A stretch of DNA of 64,000 nucleotides from Hymenobacter setariae (GCF_007713685.1 NZ_VMRJ01000009.1:22956-86955), one strand, 5' to 3'. Counted from the first letter of the stretch, positions 41,958-51,244 are shown. Notes: generated by a model not told the origin, from the letters alone. A program made the numbers and translations.

Positions 41958-43136
41958 TTACTCTTCCTCTTCGGCATTCTTGAGCTTACCCAGCAGGGCA
42001 TACGCGCCTTCGGTGACGAAGCGCAGGGGCTTGCCCTGCTCGGCGGCGGGCAAGTGAACTTCGGTATAGCCGTCTTCGCTCACGCCCCGCGTGACGGGCA
42101 CCATGCGGTAGGTGACAGTCCCGGCTTTCGTGGCCGAGTCGGCCGCCACAAATACGAAGGCCTGCGCCCCGTACTGCACCACGGCTTTTTCGGGCAGGGT
42201 GGGCACGGTGACGCGGTTGGTTTCGATGACGGCCCGCACGAAGGTGCCCGGCAGCAGCTGCTCATCCTCGCGGTCGAGGTGGGCGTGCACGCGCACGGTG
42301 CGCTCGTCGCTGATGGTCTTGCTGATGAGGTAGACGTGGGCCGTGCGCTCGCGGCTCACCGAGTCGTTGCCCAGCGAGAAGCGCACGAGCTGGTTTTCCT
42401 TCACCTGCGGAATGTCCTTTTCAAACACCGTCAGCTCGACGTGCAGGTGCTGGGGGTTCACGATTTCAAACAGTACGTCGGTGGGCGTCACGCTCTGGCC
42501 GATGCTCACGTTCACGGCTTTCACGAAGCCGCCCCGAGGGGCGCGCAGGGTGGCCGTGCTAACAATGGCCCCGCCCAGGGGCAGGCCCGCCAGGCGCAGC
42601 CGGGCGGCCTGGGCGCTGGTTTTCACTTGCAGGGCTTCGTACTCGGCCTGGGCGCGCTGGTAGTTTTTCTGCGGGGCCACTTCCTGCCTGTACAGCTCGC
42701 CCTGCCGCTCGTACTCGGCGCGGGCATATTTGAGCTGGCTGCGGGCTTCCTGGTAGTCCTGTTGCAGCTGCACGAAATCGGGGTTGCGAATGACGGCCAG
42801 CACCTGCCCGGCGCGCACCCGCGAGCCTTGCAGCAGGTCGGTGCGGTCCACGAAGCCCCCGAGCGGGGCGCTGACGGACACCAGATTTTCCGGGGGTACA
42901 TCGAGTACCCCGTTCACTTTCAGCCCCCCGCTCATGGGGCGCTGGGTGAGGGTGCCCAGGCGCACGCCACCTACCTGCTGCTCGGCCGTAGTGAGGGTCA
43001 CGCGGTCGGGGGCGGCTTTCTCACCCGCTTCGCCGGCGGGCGTAGTCTTGGCTGATTCACTGTCGGTGGCGGCTTCTTTCGCGCCGCAGCCAGTCAATAG
43101 ACTGAGCAGTACGATATACGTTACGATAACTCGCAT
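41958..43136 (-). CDS. czcB: RND efflux periplasmic adaptor (CzcB-like lipoprotein)
   Basis: A 392-residue HlyD/CzcB-type membrane-fusion protein. The N-terminus has a lipoprotein signal with lipobox LLTGCGAK. The lipoyl/hairpin region shows the QLQQDYQEARSQLKYARAEYERQGELYRQEVAPQKNYQRAQAEYEALQ coiled-coil segment (about 130-180). The beta-barrel and membrane-proximal domains follow (VELTVFEKDIPQVKENQLVRF, LPGTFVRAVIET). It links the CzcA pump to its outer-membrane channel. It is encoded 39 nt after the fusion gene. Confidence 0.9.
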   Translation of the reverse strand: MRVIVTYIVLLSLLTGCGAKEAATDSESAKTTPAGEAGEKAAPDRVTLTTAEQQVGGVRLGTLTQRPMSGGLKVNGVLDVPPENLVSVSAPLGGFVDRTDLLQGSRVRAGQVLAVIRNPDFVQLQQDYQEARSQLKYARAEYERQGELYRQEVAPQKNYQRAQAEYEALQVKTSAQAARLRLAGLPLGGAIVSTATLRAPRGGFVKAVNVSIGQSVTPTDVLFEIVNPQHLHVELTVFEKDIPQVKENQLVRFSLGNDSVSRERTAHVYLISKTISDERTVRVHAHLDREDEQLLPGTFVRAVIETNRVTVPTLPEKAVVQYGAQAFVFVAADSATKAGTVTYRMVPVTRGVSEDGYTEVHLPAAEQGKPLRFVTEGAYALLGKLKNAEEEE

Positions 43137-43175
43137 GATTCTGAAGTTGAGGGAGGGGGCGGGGCAGCCAGTCGG

Positions 43176-46100
43176 CTATTGCCCGCCTAGGAGGTATTCC
43201 AGCTCGATAATGGTCTGGTTGTGTTGCAGCAGCGCGTCGAGGTAATCGAGGCGCAGGCGACGGGCGCGCTCCAGGTTGAGCAGATACTCCGAGTAGCCGG
43301 TTTCGCCCGCCTTGTAGCCGATGGTGGACAGGCGGGTGATAACGGCCGCCTGGGGCAGGGCCGTGGCCTCGAAGTAGGCCAGGCGCTGCTGCTGCTCGCG
43401 GCGGCGGGCCAGCAGTTCATCCAGCTGGCCGGCTATTTCGGCGCGGTAGCGGTCGTAGCCGGCCTGGGCCACCTGCTCTTGCAGGCGGGCGGCCTGCACC
43501 CGCGCCTTTTGGGGCCGCCGCCACAGCGGCACCGCCACGCCGGCCTGCACGCCCTGAAAGCGGGAGCCGGGGCCGAAATAGTTTTCCGTACCGGCCGCAT
43601 CGAGCCGCTGGTAGCCGATGATGGTCTGATTGAAGTAGCCCACGGTGAATTCCGGCAGCCCGGCGGCCTGGGCCACGCGGGTTTCGGCGCGGCGCTCGGC
43701 CACCTGCTGGGCGAGTACCCGCGCCTGGGGGTTGGTGCGCGCCAGCAGCGTATCAGCCCCGGCCGGCGCGGTGGAATCGGCCAGGGTGGCCGCGCCCAGC
43801 AGCGCCAGCGGGCGCAGCAGGCTATCGGCCACGACGACGGCCGTGGGCACTTGCAGCAGGGCTTGCAGCTGGCGCTGCGCCACCCGGAAGTCGGTGCGGG
43901 CAGCCAGCAGCTGGGTGCGGATTTCGCCCTGCTGCACCAGGGCCGTAGCTGGTTCGAGGCGAGCGGCCTCCCCGGTCTTAAAGCGCAGGGTGGCCGAGCG
44001 CAGAAACTCGGTGTACACACTGTCCTGCCCGCGCAGCACCCGCAGGCGGTGGCGGGCGTGGACGGCCTGCTCGTAGCTGAGCCGCACCTGGCGGCGCAGT
44101 TCCGCCTGCACCTGCGTTAGCTGGGCCTGCTGGCCGGCAATGCGGGCATCGGCCAGGTTGGCGGCGCTGCGGTACACGCCGGGCAGGGCCACGGATTGGG
44201 TGATGGTGAACTGGTTGTCCCGGTTCTGGGAGTTGTACTGGCCGTAGCTGCCGGTGACGGTCGTGCGGCCATAGTCGTAGGCCGAGCGGCGCACGGCCTG
44301 CTGGGCTTCGAGGGCGCGCTGGCCGGCTAGCACCGTGCCGTTGGTTTGCAGGGCCTGCGTCACGGCCTGGGGCGCGGTGAGCGGGCTTTGCGCGTGGCCC
44401 ACTAGCGGGAGCAGCAGGAGCAGCAGCGTCGCCACGGGTAGGGATTTAGCCGCAACCGGACTGGATTCAGGCGCTGGCTCCGCAGCCTTTTTTCGCTCGG
44501 AAAGGGCGTAGAGGACGGGCAGCACCAGCAGCGTCAGCAGCGTGGCCGATACCAGCCCGCCGATGACGACGGTGGCCAGCGGGCGCTGCACTTCGGCCCC
44601 GGCCGAGGTGGCCAGCGCCATCGGCAGAAAGCCCAGCGAGGCCACGGTAGCCGTCATCAGCACGGGGCGCAGGCGCACTTCGGTGCCACGCAGGATGCGC
44701 TCGCTCAGGTCCGCAATGCCGTCGGCTTTCAGCTGGTTGAAGTAGCCGATGAGCACGATGCCGTTGAGCACGGCCACCCCGAACAGGGCAATGAAGCCTA
44801 CCCCGGCCGAGATGCTGAACGGCATTCCGCGCAGCCACAGCGCCGCGATGCCCCCGATGGCCGAGAGTGGGATGGCCGTGAAAATCATGACCGACTGCTT
44901 CAGCGAGCCAAAGGTGAAAAACAGCAGCACGAAAATGAGCACCAGCGCCACCGGCACGGCGATACTCAGCCGGTCGGTGGCCTGGCGCAGGTTCTCAAAC
45001 TGACCGCCGTAGGTGGTGTAGTAGCCGGGAGCAAACTTCACCTGCTTATCAATTTTGCCTTGCAGCTCCTTGACGACGGTTTCCACGTCGCGGCCCCGCA
45101 CGTTGAAGGCCACGCTGATGCGGCGCTTGGCATCGTCGCGCTGAATCTGATTCGGCCCTTCGCGCAGCTCCACGCTGGCCACCTGCTCCAGGGGCACCTG
45201 CCGGCCGTTGGGGCCGGCGATGAAGAGCCGGCGCACGCTGGTAATGTCCTTGCGCAGGTCCTGGCGCAGGCGCAGCACGAGGTCAAACCGGCGCTCCTGC
45301 TCGAAGACCTGGCCGGCGGTTTCGCCGGCAAAGGCGGTTTGCACGGTGCGGTTCACGTCGGCCACGTTCAGGCCAAACTGGGCCAGGCGGTTGCGGTCGA
45401 GCTGCACCACTATCTGAGGCAGGCCGGTGACCTGCTCCACGTACACGTCTTCGGCCCCTGGCACCTGGCGCACCAGGCGGCCGGCCTGCTGGGCGTAGTC
45501 GGCCAGCTGCTGCAAGTCCTCCCCGTAGATTTTGAGTACCACGTCCTGCTTGGCCCCGGAAATCAACTCGTTGAAGCGCATCTGGATAGGCTGCTGGAAC
45601 CCGAACGTAACGCCAGGCATGACGCTCAACGCCTTGGCCATCTTATCTGCCAGTTCCTCACGGTTGGTGGCCGAGGTCCACTCCTTTTGGTCCTTGAGAA
45701 TGACCATCACGTCGGCGGCTTCCACGGGCATGGGGTCGGTGGGAATCTCGCCCGCCCCGATTTTGGCCACCACTTCCTTCACTTCGGGAAACTGCTTTTT
45801 CAGGATGGCCCCCGCCTGCTGGGCCTGCGTGATGGTGTAGCTCAGCGAAGAGCCGGTGAGCACCCGCATTTCGACTGCGAAGTCGCCTTCACTGAGCGTG
45901 GGAATGAACTCGCCGCCGAGCGTGCGAAACAAGAAAAAGCCGCCGACCAGCAAGCTGCCGGCAGTAAGCAGCACGGCGGCCTGGTGGCGTAGCGCACCCT
46001 TCAACAAAGGGTGATAGACGCGGGTGAAGAAGGCCATCATCCGGTCGGAAAGCGTCTTTTTATTCTCCGTAGACCGGCTCAGAGCCAGTGCCGACATCAT

Positions 46101-47600
46101 CGGCACGTAGGTCAAACTCAGGAGGAAAGCCCCGAGAATGGCAAAGGCCACGGTTTCAGCCATCGGCCGGAACATCTTGCCCTCGATGCCGGCCAGGGCC
46201 AGCAGCGGCAGGTACACGATGAGAATGATGATTTCGCCGAACGCCGCCGACGAGCGGATTTTAGAGGCCGCGTGGTAGGTTTCGTCGTCCATCTGCTCGG
46301 TGTTCAGCCGGTTGCCCGGTACTTGCAGCTGCCCGCCGTGCAGGCGGTGAATGATGGCCTCGACGATAATCACCGCCCCATCCACAATCAGCCCGAAGTC
46401 GATGGCCCCGAGGCTCATCAAATTGCCCGACACACCAAACAGGCGCATTAAGCTCACGGCAAAGAGCATGGCCAGCGGGATGACGGAGGCCACGACCAGC
46501 CCGGCCCGCCAGTTGCCCAGGAACAGCACCAGCACGAAAATCACGATGAGCGCCCCTTCCAGCAGGTTCTTGGTGACGGTGTGAATGGCGCGGTCTACCA
46601 GGTTGGAGCGGTCCAGGAAGGGCTCCACGGTGACACCTTCGGGCAGGGTCTTGCGAATGGTGGCCATGCGCTTGTTCACGCTCTTGATGACCTCGGCGGC
46701 GTTGGCCCCCTTGAGCATGAGCACCAGCCCGCCGGTCACTTCGCCCTGGTTATTGAGCGTCATGGCCCCGTAGCGCACGGCCGCGCCGTAGCGCACCTCG
46801 GCCACGTCGCGCACCAGCACGGGCAGGCCGGTACTGGTGCTGCGGATGACGATGTTGCCGATGTCGGCCGGACTCGTGGCCAGCCCTTCGGTGCGGATGA
46901 AGGCGGCGGTCGGGTTCTGGTCGAGGTAGGCCCCGCCGGCGTTCTGGTTATTCTGGGCTACGGCCTGGTACACCTCGTTGACCGTGACGCCCAGCGAGCG
47001 CAGCCGCTCGGGGTCCAGGGCCACTTCGTACTGCTTGAGCAGCCCGCCGAAGCTGCTTACGTCGGCCACGCCGGGCGTACCCAGCAGCTGCCGCCGCACT
47101 ATCCAGTCCTGAATGGTGCGCAGGGCGGTGGCGTCGTACTTCTTCTCGTAGCCCGGCTTGGCGCGCACCAGGTACTGATATACTTCGCCCAGTCCCGTGC
47201 TGAGCGGGGCCAGTTCGGGGCGGCCGGTGCCGGCCGGAATCTGGCTTTCGGCTTCTTTCAGCCGCTCCGAAACCTGGGTGCGCGCCCAGTAAATGTCGGT
47301 TTTGTCCTCGAAAACGACGGTGACCACCGAAAGGCCGAAGCGCGAAAACGAGCGAATTTCGGTCTGGCCGGGAATGGTGGCCATTGCCTGCTCCACGGGG
47401 AAGGACACCAGCCGCTCAATCTCCTGAGCGGCCAGCGAGGGGGCCACGGTGTACACCACCACCTGGTTGCTGGTGATGTCGGGCAGTGCGTCAATCGGGA
47501 GCTGGCTGAGCGAGTAGCCGCCCCAGGCCACCAGGGCCAGCGTCAGCAGTCCGACAATGAGCTTGTTGTGAATGGAAAAATGAATCAGTCGGTCGAACAT
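43176..47600 (-). CDS. czcA: CzcA-type RND metal pump fused to a CzcC/TolC-like outer-membrane channel
   Basis: A 1474-residue fusion. Residues 1-~1040 are a heavy-metal RND pump. TM4 reads DFGLIVDGAVIIVE near 400, with the D-x5-D-x6-E pattern of the HME1 (Zn/Co/Cd) class rather than the CusA class. Residues ~1075-1474 are a TolC-family outer-membrane factor with paired helical hairpins. Between them lies SLPVATLLLLLLPLVGHAQ (~1050-1070), which looks like the former signal peptide of the channel. ATG 47600 (MFDRLIHFSIHNKLIVG) is chosen because it starts at the first RND helix; a longer frame to 47738 adds a low-complexity leader. Such CzcA-CzcC fusions are known in Bacteroidetes. It is the first large gene of the operon. 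Confidence 0.9.
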   Translation of the reverse strand: MFDRLIHFSIHNKLIVGLLTLALVAWGGYSLSQLPIDALPDITSNQVVVYTVAPSLAAQEIERLVSFPVEQAMATIPGQTEIRSFSRFGLSVVTVVFEDKTDIYWARTQVSERLKEAESQIPAGTGRPELAPLSTGLGEVYQYLVRAKPGYEKKYDATALRTIQDWIVRRQLLGTPGVADVSSFGGLLKQYEVALDPERLRSLGVTVNEVYQAVAQNNQNAGGAYLDQNPTAAFIRTEGLATSPADIGNIVIRSTSTGLPVLVRDVAEVRYGAAVRYGAMTLNNQGEVTGGLVLMLKGANAAEVIKSVNKRMATIRKTLPEGVTVEPFLDRSNLVDRAIHTVTKNLLEGALIVIFVLVLFLGNWRAGLVVASVIPLAMLFAVSLMRLFGVSGNLMSLGAIDFGLIVDGAVIIVEAIIHRLHGGQLQVPGNRLNTEQMDDETYHAASKIRSSAAFGEIIILIVYLPLLALAGIEGKMFRPMAETVAFAILGAFLLSLTYVPMMSALALSRSTENKKTLSDRMMAFFTRVYHPLLKGALRHQAAVLLTAGSLLVGGFFLFRTLGGEFIPTLSEGDFAVEMRVLTGSSLSYTITQAQQAGAILKKQFPEVKEVVAKIGAGEIPTDPMPVEAADVMVILKDQKEWTSATNREELADKMAKALSVMPGVTFGFQQPIQMRFNELISGAKQDVVLKIYGEDLQQLADYAQQAGRLVRQVPGAEDVYVEQVTGLPQIVVQLDRNRLAQFGLNVADVNRTVQTAFAGETAGQVFEQERRFDLVLRLRQDLRKDITSVRRLFIAGPNGRQVPLEQVASVELREGPNQIQRDDAKRRISVAFNVRGRDVETVVKELQGKIDKQVKFAPGYYTTYGGQFENLRQATDRLSIAVPVALVLIFVLLFFTFGSLKQSVMIFTAIPLSAIGGIAALWLRGMPFSISAGVGFIALFGVAVLNGIVLIGYFNQLKADGIADLSERILRGTEVRLRPVLMTATVASLGFLPMALATSAGAEVQRPLATVVIGGLVSATLLTLLVLPVLYALSERKKAAEPAPESSPVAAKSLPVATLLLLLLPLVGHAQSPLTAPQAVTQALQTNGTVLAGQRALEAQQAVRRSAYDYGRTTVTGSYGQYNSQNRDNQFTITQSVALPGVYRSAANLADARIAGQQAQLTQVQAELRRQVRLSYEQAVHARHRLRVLRGQDSVYTEFLRSATLRFKTGEAARLEPATALVQQGEIRTQLLAARTDFRVAQRQLQALLQVPTAVVVADSLLRPLALLGAATLADSTAPAGADTLLARTNPQARVLAQQVAERRAETRVAQAAGLPEFTVGYFNQTIIGYQRLDAAGTENYFGPGSRFQGVQAGVAVPLWRRPQKARVQAARLQEQVAQAGYDRYRAEIAGQLDELLARRREQQQRLAYFEATALPQAAVITRLSTIGYKAGETGYSEYLLNLERARRLRLDYLDALLQHNQTIIELEYLLGGQ

Positions 47601-47773
47601 CCGCTGCTTGGGGGTTAGGTCTAACGCTTCCGTGAAACCCTGCGGCCCGGCGGCTCCGGCACCAGGGGTGGGAGCGGGGGGCATGACCAATTCAGCGCAA
47701 AAGCGCCAATTAGCCCATCGCGCACCGCGACGGGCCACCGGGAAGGGTGGTCAGCAGGAAAAGGGGGGAAGGA

Positions 47774-48100
47774 TTAGGCCTGCGGCGGCTGCCACACGGC
47801 CCCGAGTGCCCGTGTGGGGGCAGCCACGACCATGCGGGCGTGGCGGGGGCTGGCGGCCCACTCGGTGGGCAGGGAGTAGGCTGCCTGCGCGGCCAGGGCC
47901 GCCGGCACAATGGCCCCGCCGCAGCAGTGGCACTGGCACAGCGGGGAGCACCAGTCACCCAGCGTGCCGGCTCCGCAGTCCGCGTGCGAAGCGCTGATAG
48001 TGGCCTGCTGCTGGTCCTGGCACACGGGGGCCTCGTCCGTGCAGGTGAGGCACGAGAGGAAGGCGAAGTAGCAGGCAAAAAACAGGGCAAGCAGGCGCAT
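47774..48100 (-). CDS. Small exported cysteine-rich protein (DUF6660-like)
   Basis: A 108-residue protein with a signal peptide (MRLLALFFACYFAFLSCLTC) and a Cys-rich segment (CSPLCQCHCCGG, about 51-62). Small proteins of this kind (DUF6660 in my recollection) accompany Czc/Cus efflux genes in Bacteroidota. It lies upstream of the pump on the same strand and could bind metal in the periplasm, or be the operon's first gene. Family assignment is from memory and could be wrong. Confidence 0.6.
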   Translation of the reverse strand: MRLLALFFACYFAFLSCLTCTDEAPVCQDQQQATISASHADCGAGTLGDWCSPLCQCHCCGGAIVPAALAAQAAYSLPTEWAASPRHARMVVAAPTRALGAVWQPPQA

Positions 48101-48187
48101 GTACCCGCAAAGGTAGTGATTTCAGATTAGGGCCGCAGCTTTTCAGCCAGGGATACCCATCGACCGGTGAGCCGAAAGCGGGTAAAT

Positions 48188-48970
48188 CTAACGCGGGCGC
48201 GGGGTGGCGGCCGACAGCTGGTAGGTCAGCGACTTGCCATGCTGGCCCAGCATAAACGCCGTAAATACCGTCAGGTCTTCCGTCACCCGGCTCTGTTCCA
48301 GGGCTTCAAAATACGCCTGCCTGTCTTCGCGAAACACAATGGTCAGCGGCTGGCCGTAGAAGCGCTGCACGTAGTTCATGAGCAGGCGGGAGGTGTGGCC
48401 GTTGCCATCGTTGAACGGGTGAATGCTCACCAGCCGCTGGTGCGCCTCGAAGGCCAGTTCCAGTTGCTCGCGCAGCGTGGCGGCCACCGGCATCCGCTCG
48501 CGCAGCTCCCCGACGAGGGCTGCCACCAGCGCCGGCACCTTTTGCGCATTGGGAAACGAAGTGGCCCCGACGATGAACACGTTGGTGCGGCGCAGGTCGC
48601 CCTGCGTGGGGTCCACGGTACCCAGGGCGGTATTCATAATCCGGCCGGTGCTGCGCATGACGGCCGCCGCCAGTTCCCGTAGGAAGACCGGGCCAGGTAG
48701 CTGTCGGGCGGCGGCCCGCGCCACTACCAGGTCGAGGGCGCGGGCGTGGTCGCCGAGCATGTCGTAGCCTTCCAGCGGCTTGCCCGGCCCCAGGGCCGGC
48801 GCTTCGCCGAGCAGAAAATCCATTGCTTCGAGCACCGTCACGCGGGAGCCCTCAATCATGGTGGAGTGGGCTGATACCATCACCTGGCTCAGCTGCTGGC
48901 TGGTTTGCTGCTGGGTAGGCGGCAACTGCTGTACCTGCCGGGTCAGGCGCTCAATCTCGGTCCACGTCAT
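48188..48970 (-). CDS. Fic domain protein (AMP/NMP transferase)
   Basis: A 260-residue protein with the core Fic motif HPFNDGNGHTSR at about 182-193 (canonical HxFx[D/E]GNGRxxR, here N for the acidic position and H for R). An N-terminal inhibitory-helix motif is present: S36-x3-E40-G41, in AHSTMIEGS. That makes it a class II (self-inhibited) Fic protein. Fic proteins modify target proteins with AMP or other nucleotide moieties and often act as toxins. It overlaps the preceding gene by 4 nt (ATGA), a possible antitoxin or accessory partner. Confidence 0.88.
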   Translation of the reverse strand: MTWTEIERLTRQVQQLPPTQQQTSQQLSQVMVSAHSTMIEGSRVTVLEAMDFLLGEAPALGPGKPLEGYDMLGDHARALDLVVARAAARQLPGPVFLRELAAAVMRSTGRIMNTALGTVDPTQGDLRRTNVFIVGATSFPNAQKVPALVAALVGELRERMPVAATLREQLELAFEAHQRLVSIHPFNDGNGHTSRLLMNYVQRFYGQPLTIVFREDRQAYFEALEQSRVTEDLTVFTAFMLGQHGKSLTYQLSAATPRPR

Positions 48971-49269
48971 GCCGCCTGCCGTAGCGTGGCCGCTTGCAAC
49001 TCGGCTACGTTAAGTGTGCCCAGGGGCAGGGGAGTAGTAAGGCCCGCGCCGTGAATCAGGTCGCTGGCCCAGGCGGCCAGGTCGTAGGCGTAAATCATGC
49101 GCCGGCCGGCCTCATCTTGGTACTCCGTTTTACCGCGCATAAACACTTCCAGGCCCGGCCGCAGGGCCGCCGGCACCTCGGCCAGCGCCTGGTCGGGGTG
49201 GGTGGGGCTAAGCAGCGAGTTCAAGTAGTCCCGCAACGCCTGGTAAGCGGCTTGGCTGGCTGAGTTCAT
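48967..49269 (-). CDS. Small partner protein of the Fic gene
   Basis: A 100-residue protein (MNSASQAAYQALRDYLNSLLSPTHPDQALAEVPAALRPGLEVFMRGKTEYQDEAGRRMIYAYDLAAWASDLI). ATG 49269 was chosen over an upstream frame. It is helical with no recognised motif. The ATGA overlap with the Fic gene (48967-48970) shows tight co-translation, typical of antitoxin-toxin or regulatory pairs, although the Fic protein already carries its own inhibitory helix. Confidence 0.6.
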   Translation of the reverse strand: MNSASQAAYQALRDYLNSLLSPTHPDQALAEVPAALRPGLEVFMRGKTEYQDEAGRRMIYAYDLAAWASDLIHGAGLTTPLPLGTLNVAELQAATLRQAA

Positions 49270-49428
49270 GGGCAAAAGGGAAAAACTGGCTGTTGGAACA
49301 GTACTCAAAAGTAACAAATTCAGCCTTACGTCCCGCTACTAAAGTCGCTTGTTGACGTTTTGGGCGACTCCCTGTGGGCCGGGCTGTGCGGGGCTCCGGC
49401 TGCGCCTACGGTCCTGCGGACTAAACCC
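49270..49428. other. Intergenic region with a G+C-rich repeat
   Basis: GGCCGGGCTGTGCGGGGCT at 49377-49395 recurs with one change at 61076-61094 (GGCCGGGCTGTGCAGGGCT). The region abuts the left end of the AraC/EthD element. The hexamer AAACCC at 49423-49428 is directly repeated at 51555-51560, just outside the other end of that element. Confidence 0.45.
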
Positions 49429-49500
49429 GGCCTTGGTTAAAAGTTTGGTCCAAATGTTACAGCTGGCAATTGCCCGGCCTGCCTCAGAGAGTAGGGTTCA
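49429..49500. repeat. Left terminal inverted repeat of the AraC/EthD element
   Basis: See the element entry. It starts at GGCC and is inverted relative to 51483-51554, with 67 of 72 positions identical. Confidence 0.7.
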
Positions 49501-49584
49501 AACGCAGCGCCTAGAAGCTAATAGCATCTTACTGCGAAATAGCATCTTACTGCGAAAAATCAAATAACAAGCGTTATGTAAAGG

Positions 49585-49639
49585 GATAAAAGGCAGAAAA
49601 GCCACTAGCGTTGAGCTAGTGGCTTTTCTGCCTTTTATC
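49585..49639 (-). terminator. 25-bp perfect hairpin downstream of the EthD-like gene
   Basis: The arms 49585-49609 and 49615-49639 are perfectly complementary around a 5-nt loop (GTTGA). The stem is flanked by T-rich sequence on both strands. It lies downstream of the minus-strand EthD-like gene and probably ends its transcript; the length is unusual for a simple terminator. Confidence 0.7.
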
Positions 49640-49800
49640 TTATTCTAACCTGGCTAGGGAGTACTGTTGGGAATGGACCAGCTGCTTTAGCGGTAAGCCC
49701 AAGCTTACAGACAGGTAGGGGTAAGAGCAACGCCAACCACCGTACCCTACTTCTTTTGCAACAGCCCTAACTTGTTTCGCCCCAATGGGTTAATTCCGGC

Positions 49801-50148
49801 CTACGATTGGCGGTCGGCGACAACGACGACTTCTTCGCAGATGATTATCCCCCCTTGCGGCAGGTCGAGGAAGTTCGCATGGTCCGGGTCAACCTTGGTT
49901 TGAAAATTTTCGGAAAAGAACAACGCGTTCAGGTCCTCCAAGCTGTCAAACCACACTTCCACCACCGCATCGTAGCTCGGCTCGCCAAACCCGGGCGCGG
50001 CAAGGGGATAAGAAACGACGAAGCGACGCATGTATCGGGCTTCGGGAAGGGCGAGCAGCAACGGCTCGTGTACGTTCTGGCGATAGTTTCTGAACTCCTG
50101 CTGGCTCATGCCAGCACGGCGCTTCAGGGTAAGCAGCATCTTTACCAT
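49801..50148 (-). CDS. EthD-like dimeric alpha-beta barrel protein
   Basis: A 115-residue protein starting MVKMLLTLKRRAGMSQQEF. The pattern of a beta-strand KMLLTLKRR, a helix, then ARYMRRFVVSYPLAAPGFGEPSYDAVVEVWFDSLEDLNALFFSE matches the EthD/ABM ferredoxin-like fold. Members act on small aromatic or polyketide-like compounds or as accessory factors in redox systems. ATG 50169 is an alternative start adding seven residues. It is transcribed downstream of an AraC regulator, with putative operators between. Confidence 0.75.
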   Translation of the reverse strand: MVKMLLTLKRRAGMSQQEFRNYRQNVHEPLLLALPEARYMRRFVVSYPLAAPGFGEPSYDAVVEVWFDSLEDLNALFFSENFQTKVDPDHANFLDLPQGGIIICEEVVVVADRQS

Positions 50149-50308
50149 GATAACAGGATAATTCCGCATAGGGCGGAGGTGCGTGAATAAAGCGGGTCAA
50201 AACGCCGCGCCGCAGGTGGCCCCAGGCCCTCTGGTAAGGCGACCGGTTGCTACCTACCAGGCGGCGTGTTTAACGACCACAAAGGTCGGTCGCTGGCGTA
50301 GCCGCTGT

Positions 50309-50341
50309 TTACCAAATTCACGGCACTACTTACCAAATTCA
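50309..50341. promoter_or_regulatory. Two 21-bp-phased TTACCAAATTCA repeats upstream of the EthD-like gene
   Basis: TTACCAAATTCA occurs at 50309-50320 and 50330-50341, exactly 21 bp apart, two helical turns. A third copy lies at 51254-51265 upstream of the AraC gene. This is the spacing expected for AraC-family regulator half-sites. Binding is inference. Confidence 0.6.
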
Positions 50342-51244
50342 AAGAAGTCGAAAAGCAGAGGGCACCAGGCCGGCGTGCTTTTTAAAGAAGTACGTGAAAT
50401 GCGCCGGTTCGTCAAACCCGAGGCTGTGGCCCACTTCGGCAATGGGCCAGTCCGTGTGCCGGAGCAGGGCTTTGGCTTCGCGGCTTAAGCGGGCCGCCAG
50501 ATGGTCGGTCGTGGTTTTGCCGGTGGTAGCCCGCACGCAGTGGTTGAGGTGGTTGGGATGCACGGCTAACTGCTGGGCAAAATCGCGGGCCGAGCGCAAG
50601 ACCACCCGCTGGGTGGGAGACTCCAGGGGAAACTGCCGTTCGAGCAACTCGAAAAACGCGGCCGTTAGGCGCGCTTTGGCATCGACCGGCGGGGAGTCGG
50701 TCGCGGCCGGCCGCAGCTTGAGGGTGTAGTGCAGCAACTCGGCGGCGTAGGTACGTAGCAGGTCATACTTGAGCAGGTAGTCGGAGGCGAGTTCGGTCAG
50801 CATTTTCTCGAACAAGGCACTGACCTCTTCCACTTGGGCAACCGTGAGGGGGTAGACCGGGATGTTCCCAGGCCGCAGGAAAGGGTGTTCGGGGAGACTT
50901 ACCCCTCCCCGCTGCTGAAAGAAGTCCTGGCGCAGCACACAGAAAAAGCCAGTTATTTCCGCCGAGACCAGGTGGCGGGTATAGGGGAGCTGCGGATTAA
51001 AAAACAGGAGCGCAGGGCCAATGGCCTCTACGCGCTGGTCGGCGTAGTGGTACGCACAGTGCCCACGACGGAGCAGCGCGATTTTATAAAAATCGCGCCG
51101 GCTGAACTGCACGGGCTCAGCGCCGAGGAGCATGGACGCTTCCAAGCGAAAGACATTGACCTGCCCCAGGTCGGTTGGGCGGGTATCGGGGGCGTGTTGG
51201 AAGTGGTGCTGATAAAATTCGGGGAGCCCCTCAAGCCTTGACAT
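50339..51244 (-). CDS. AraC-family transcriptional regulator
   Basis: A 301-residue protein. The N-terminal ~190 residues form a cupin-like sensor (YKIALLRRGHCAYHYADQRVEAIGPALLFFNPQLPYTR). The C-terminal ~100 residues contain two HTH motifs: RSARDFAQQLAVHPNHLNHCVRATTGKTTTDHL and RHTDWPIAEVGHSLGFDEPAHFTYFFKKHAG, typical AraC/XylS. It presumably activates the downstream EthD-like gene and itself through TTACCAAATTCA sites. The gene lies wholly within the element with inverted repeats. Confidence 0.9.
   Translation of the reverse strand: MSRLEGLPEFYQHHFQHAPDTRPTDLGQVNVFRLEASMLLGAEPVQFSRRDFYKIALLRRGHCAYHYADQRVEAIGPALLFFNPQLPYTRHLVSAEITGFFCVLRQDFFQQRGGVSLPEHPFLRPGNIPVYPLTVAQVEEVSALFEKMLTELASDYLLKYDLLRTYAAELLHYTLKLRPAATDSPPVDAKARLTAAFFELLERQFPLESPTQRVVLRSARDFAQQLAVHPNHLNHCVRATTGKTTTDHLAARLSREAKALLRHTDWPIAEVGHSLGFDEPAHFTYFFKKHAGLVPSAFRLL

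Noticed and set aside
42054..43055. 333-codon plus-strand frame
   Set aside because: Antisense to CzcB; His/Gly-rich translation with no family.
46581..47618. 345-codon plus-strand frame
   Set aside because: Antisense to the CzcA pump with recognisable motifs on the other strand.
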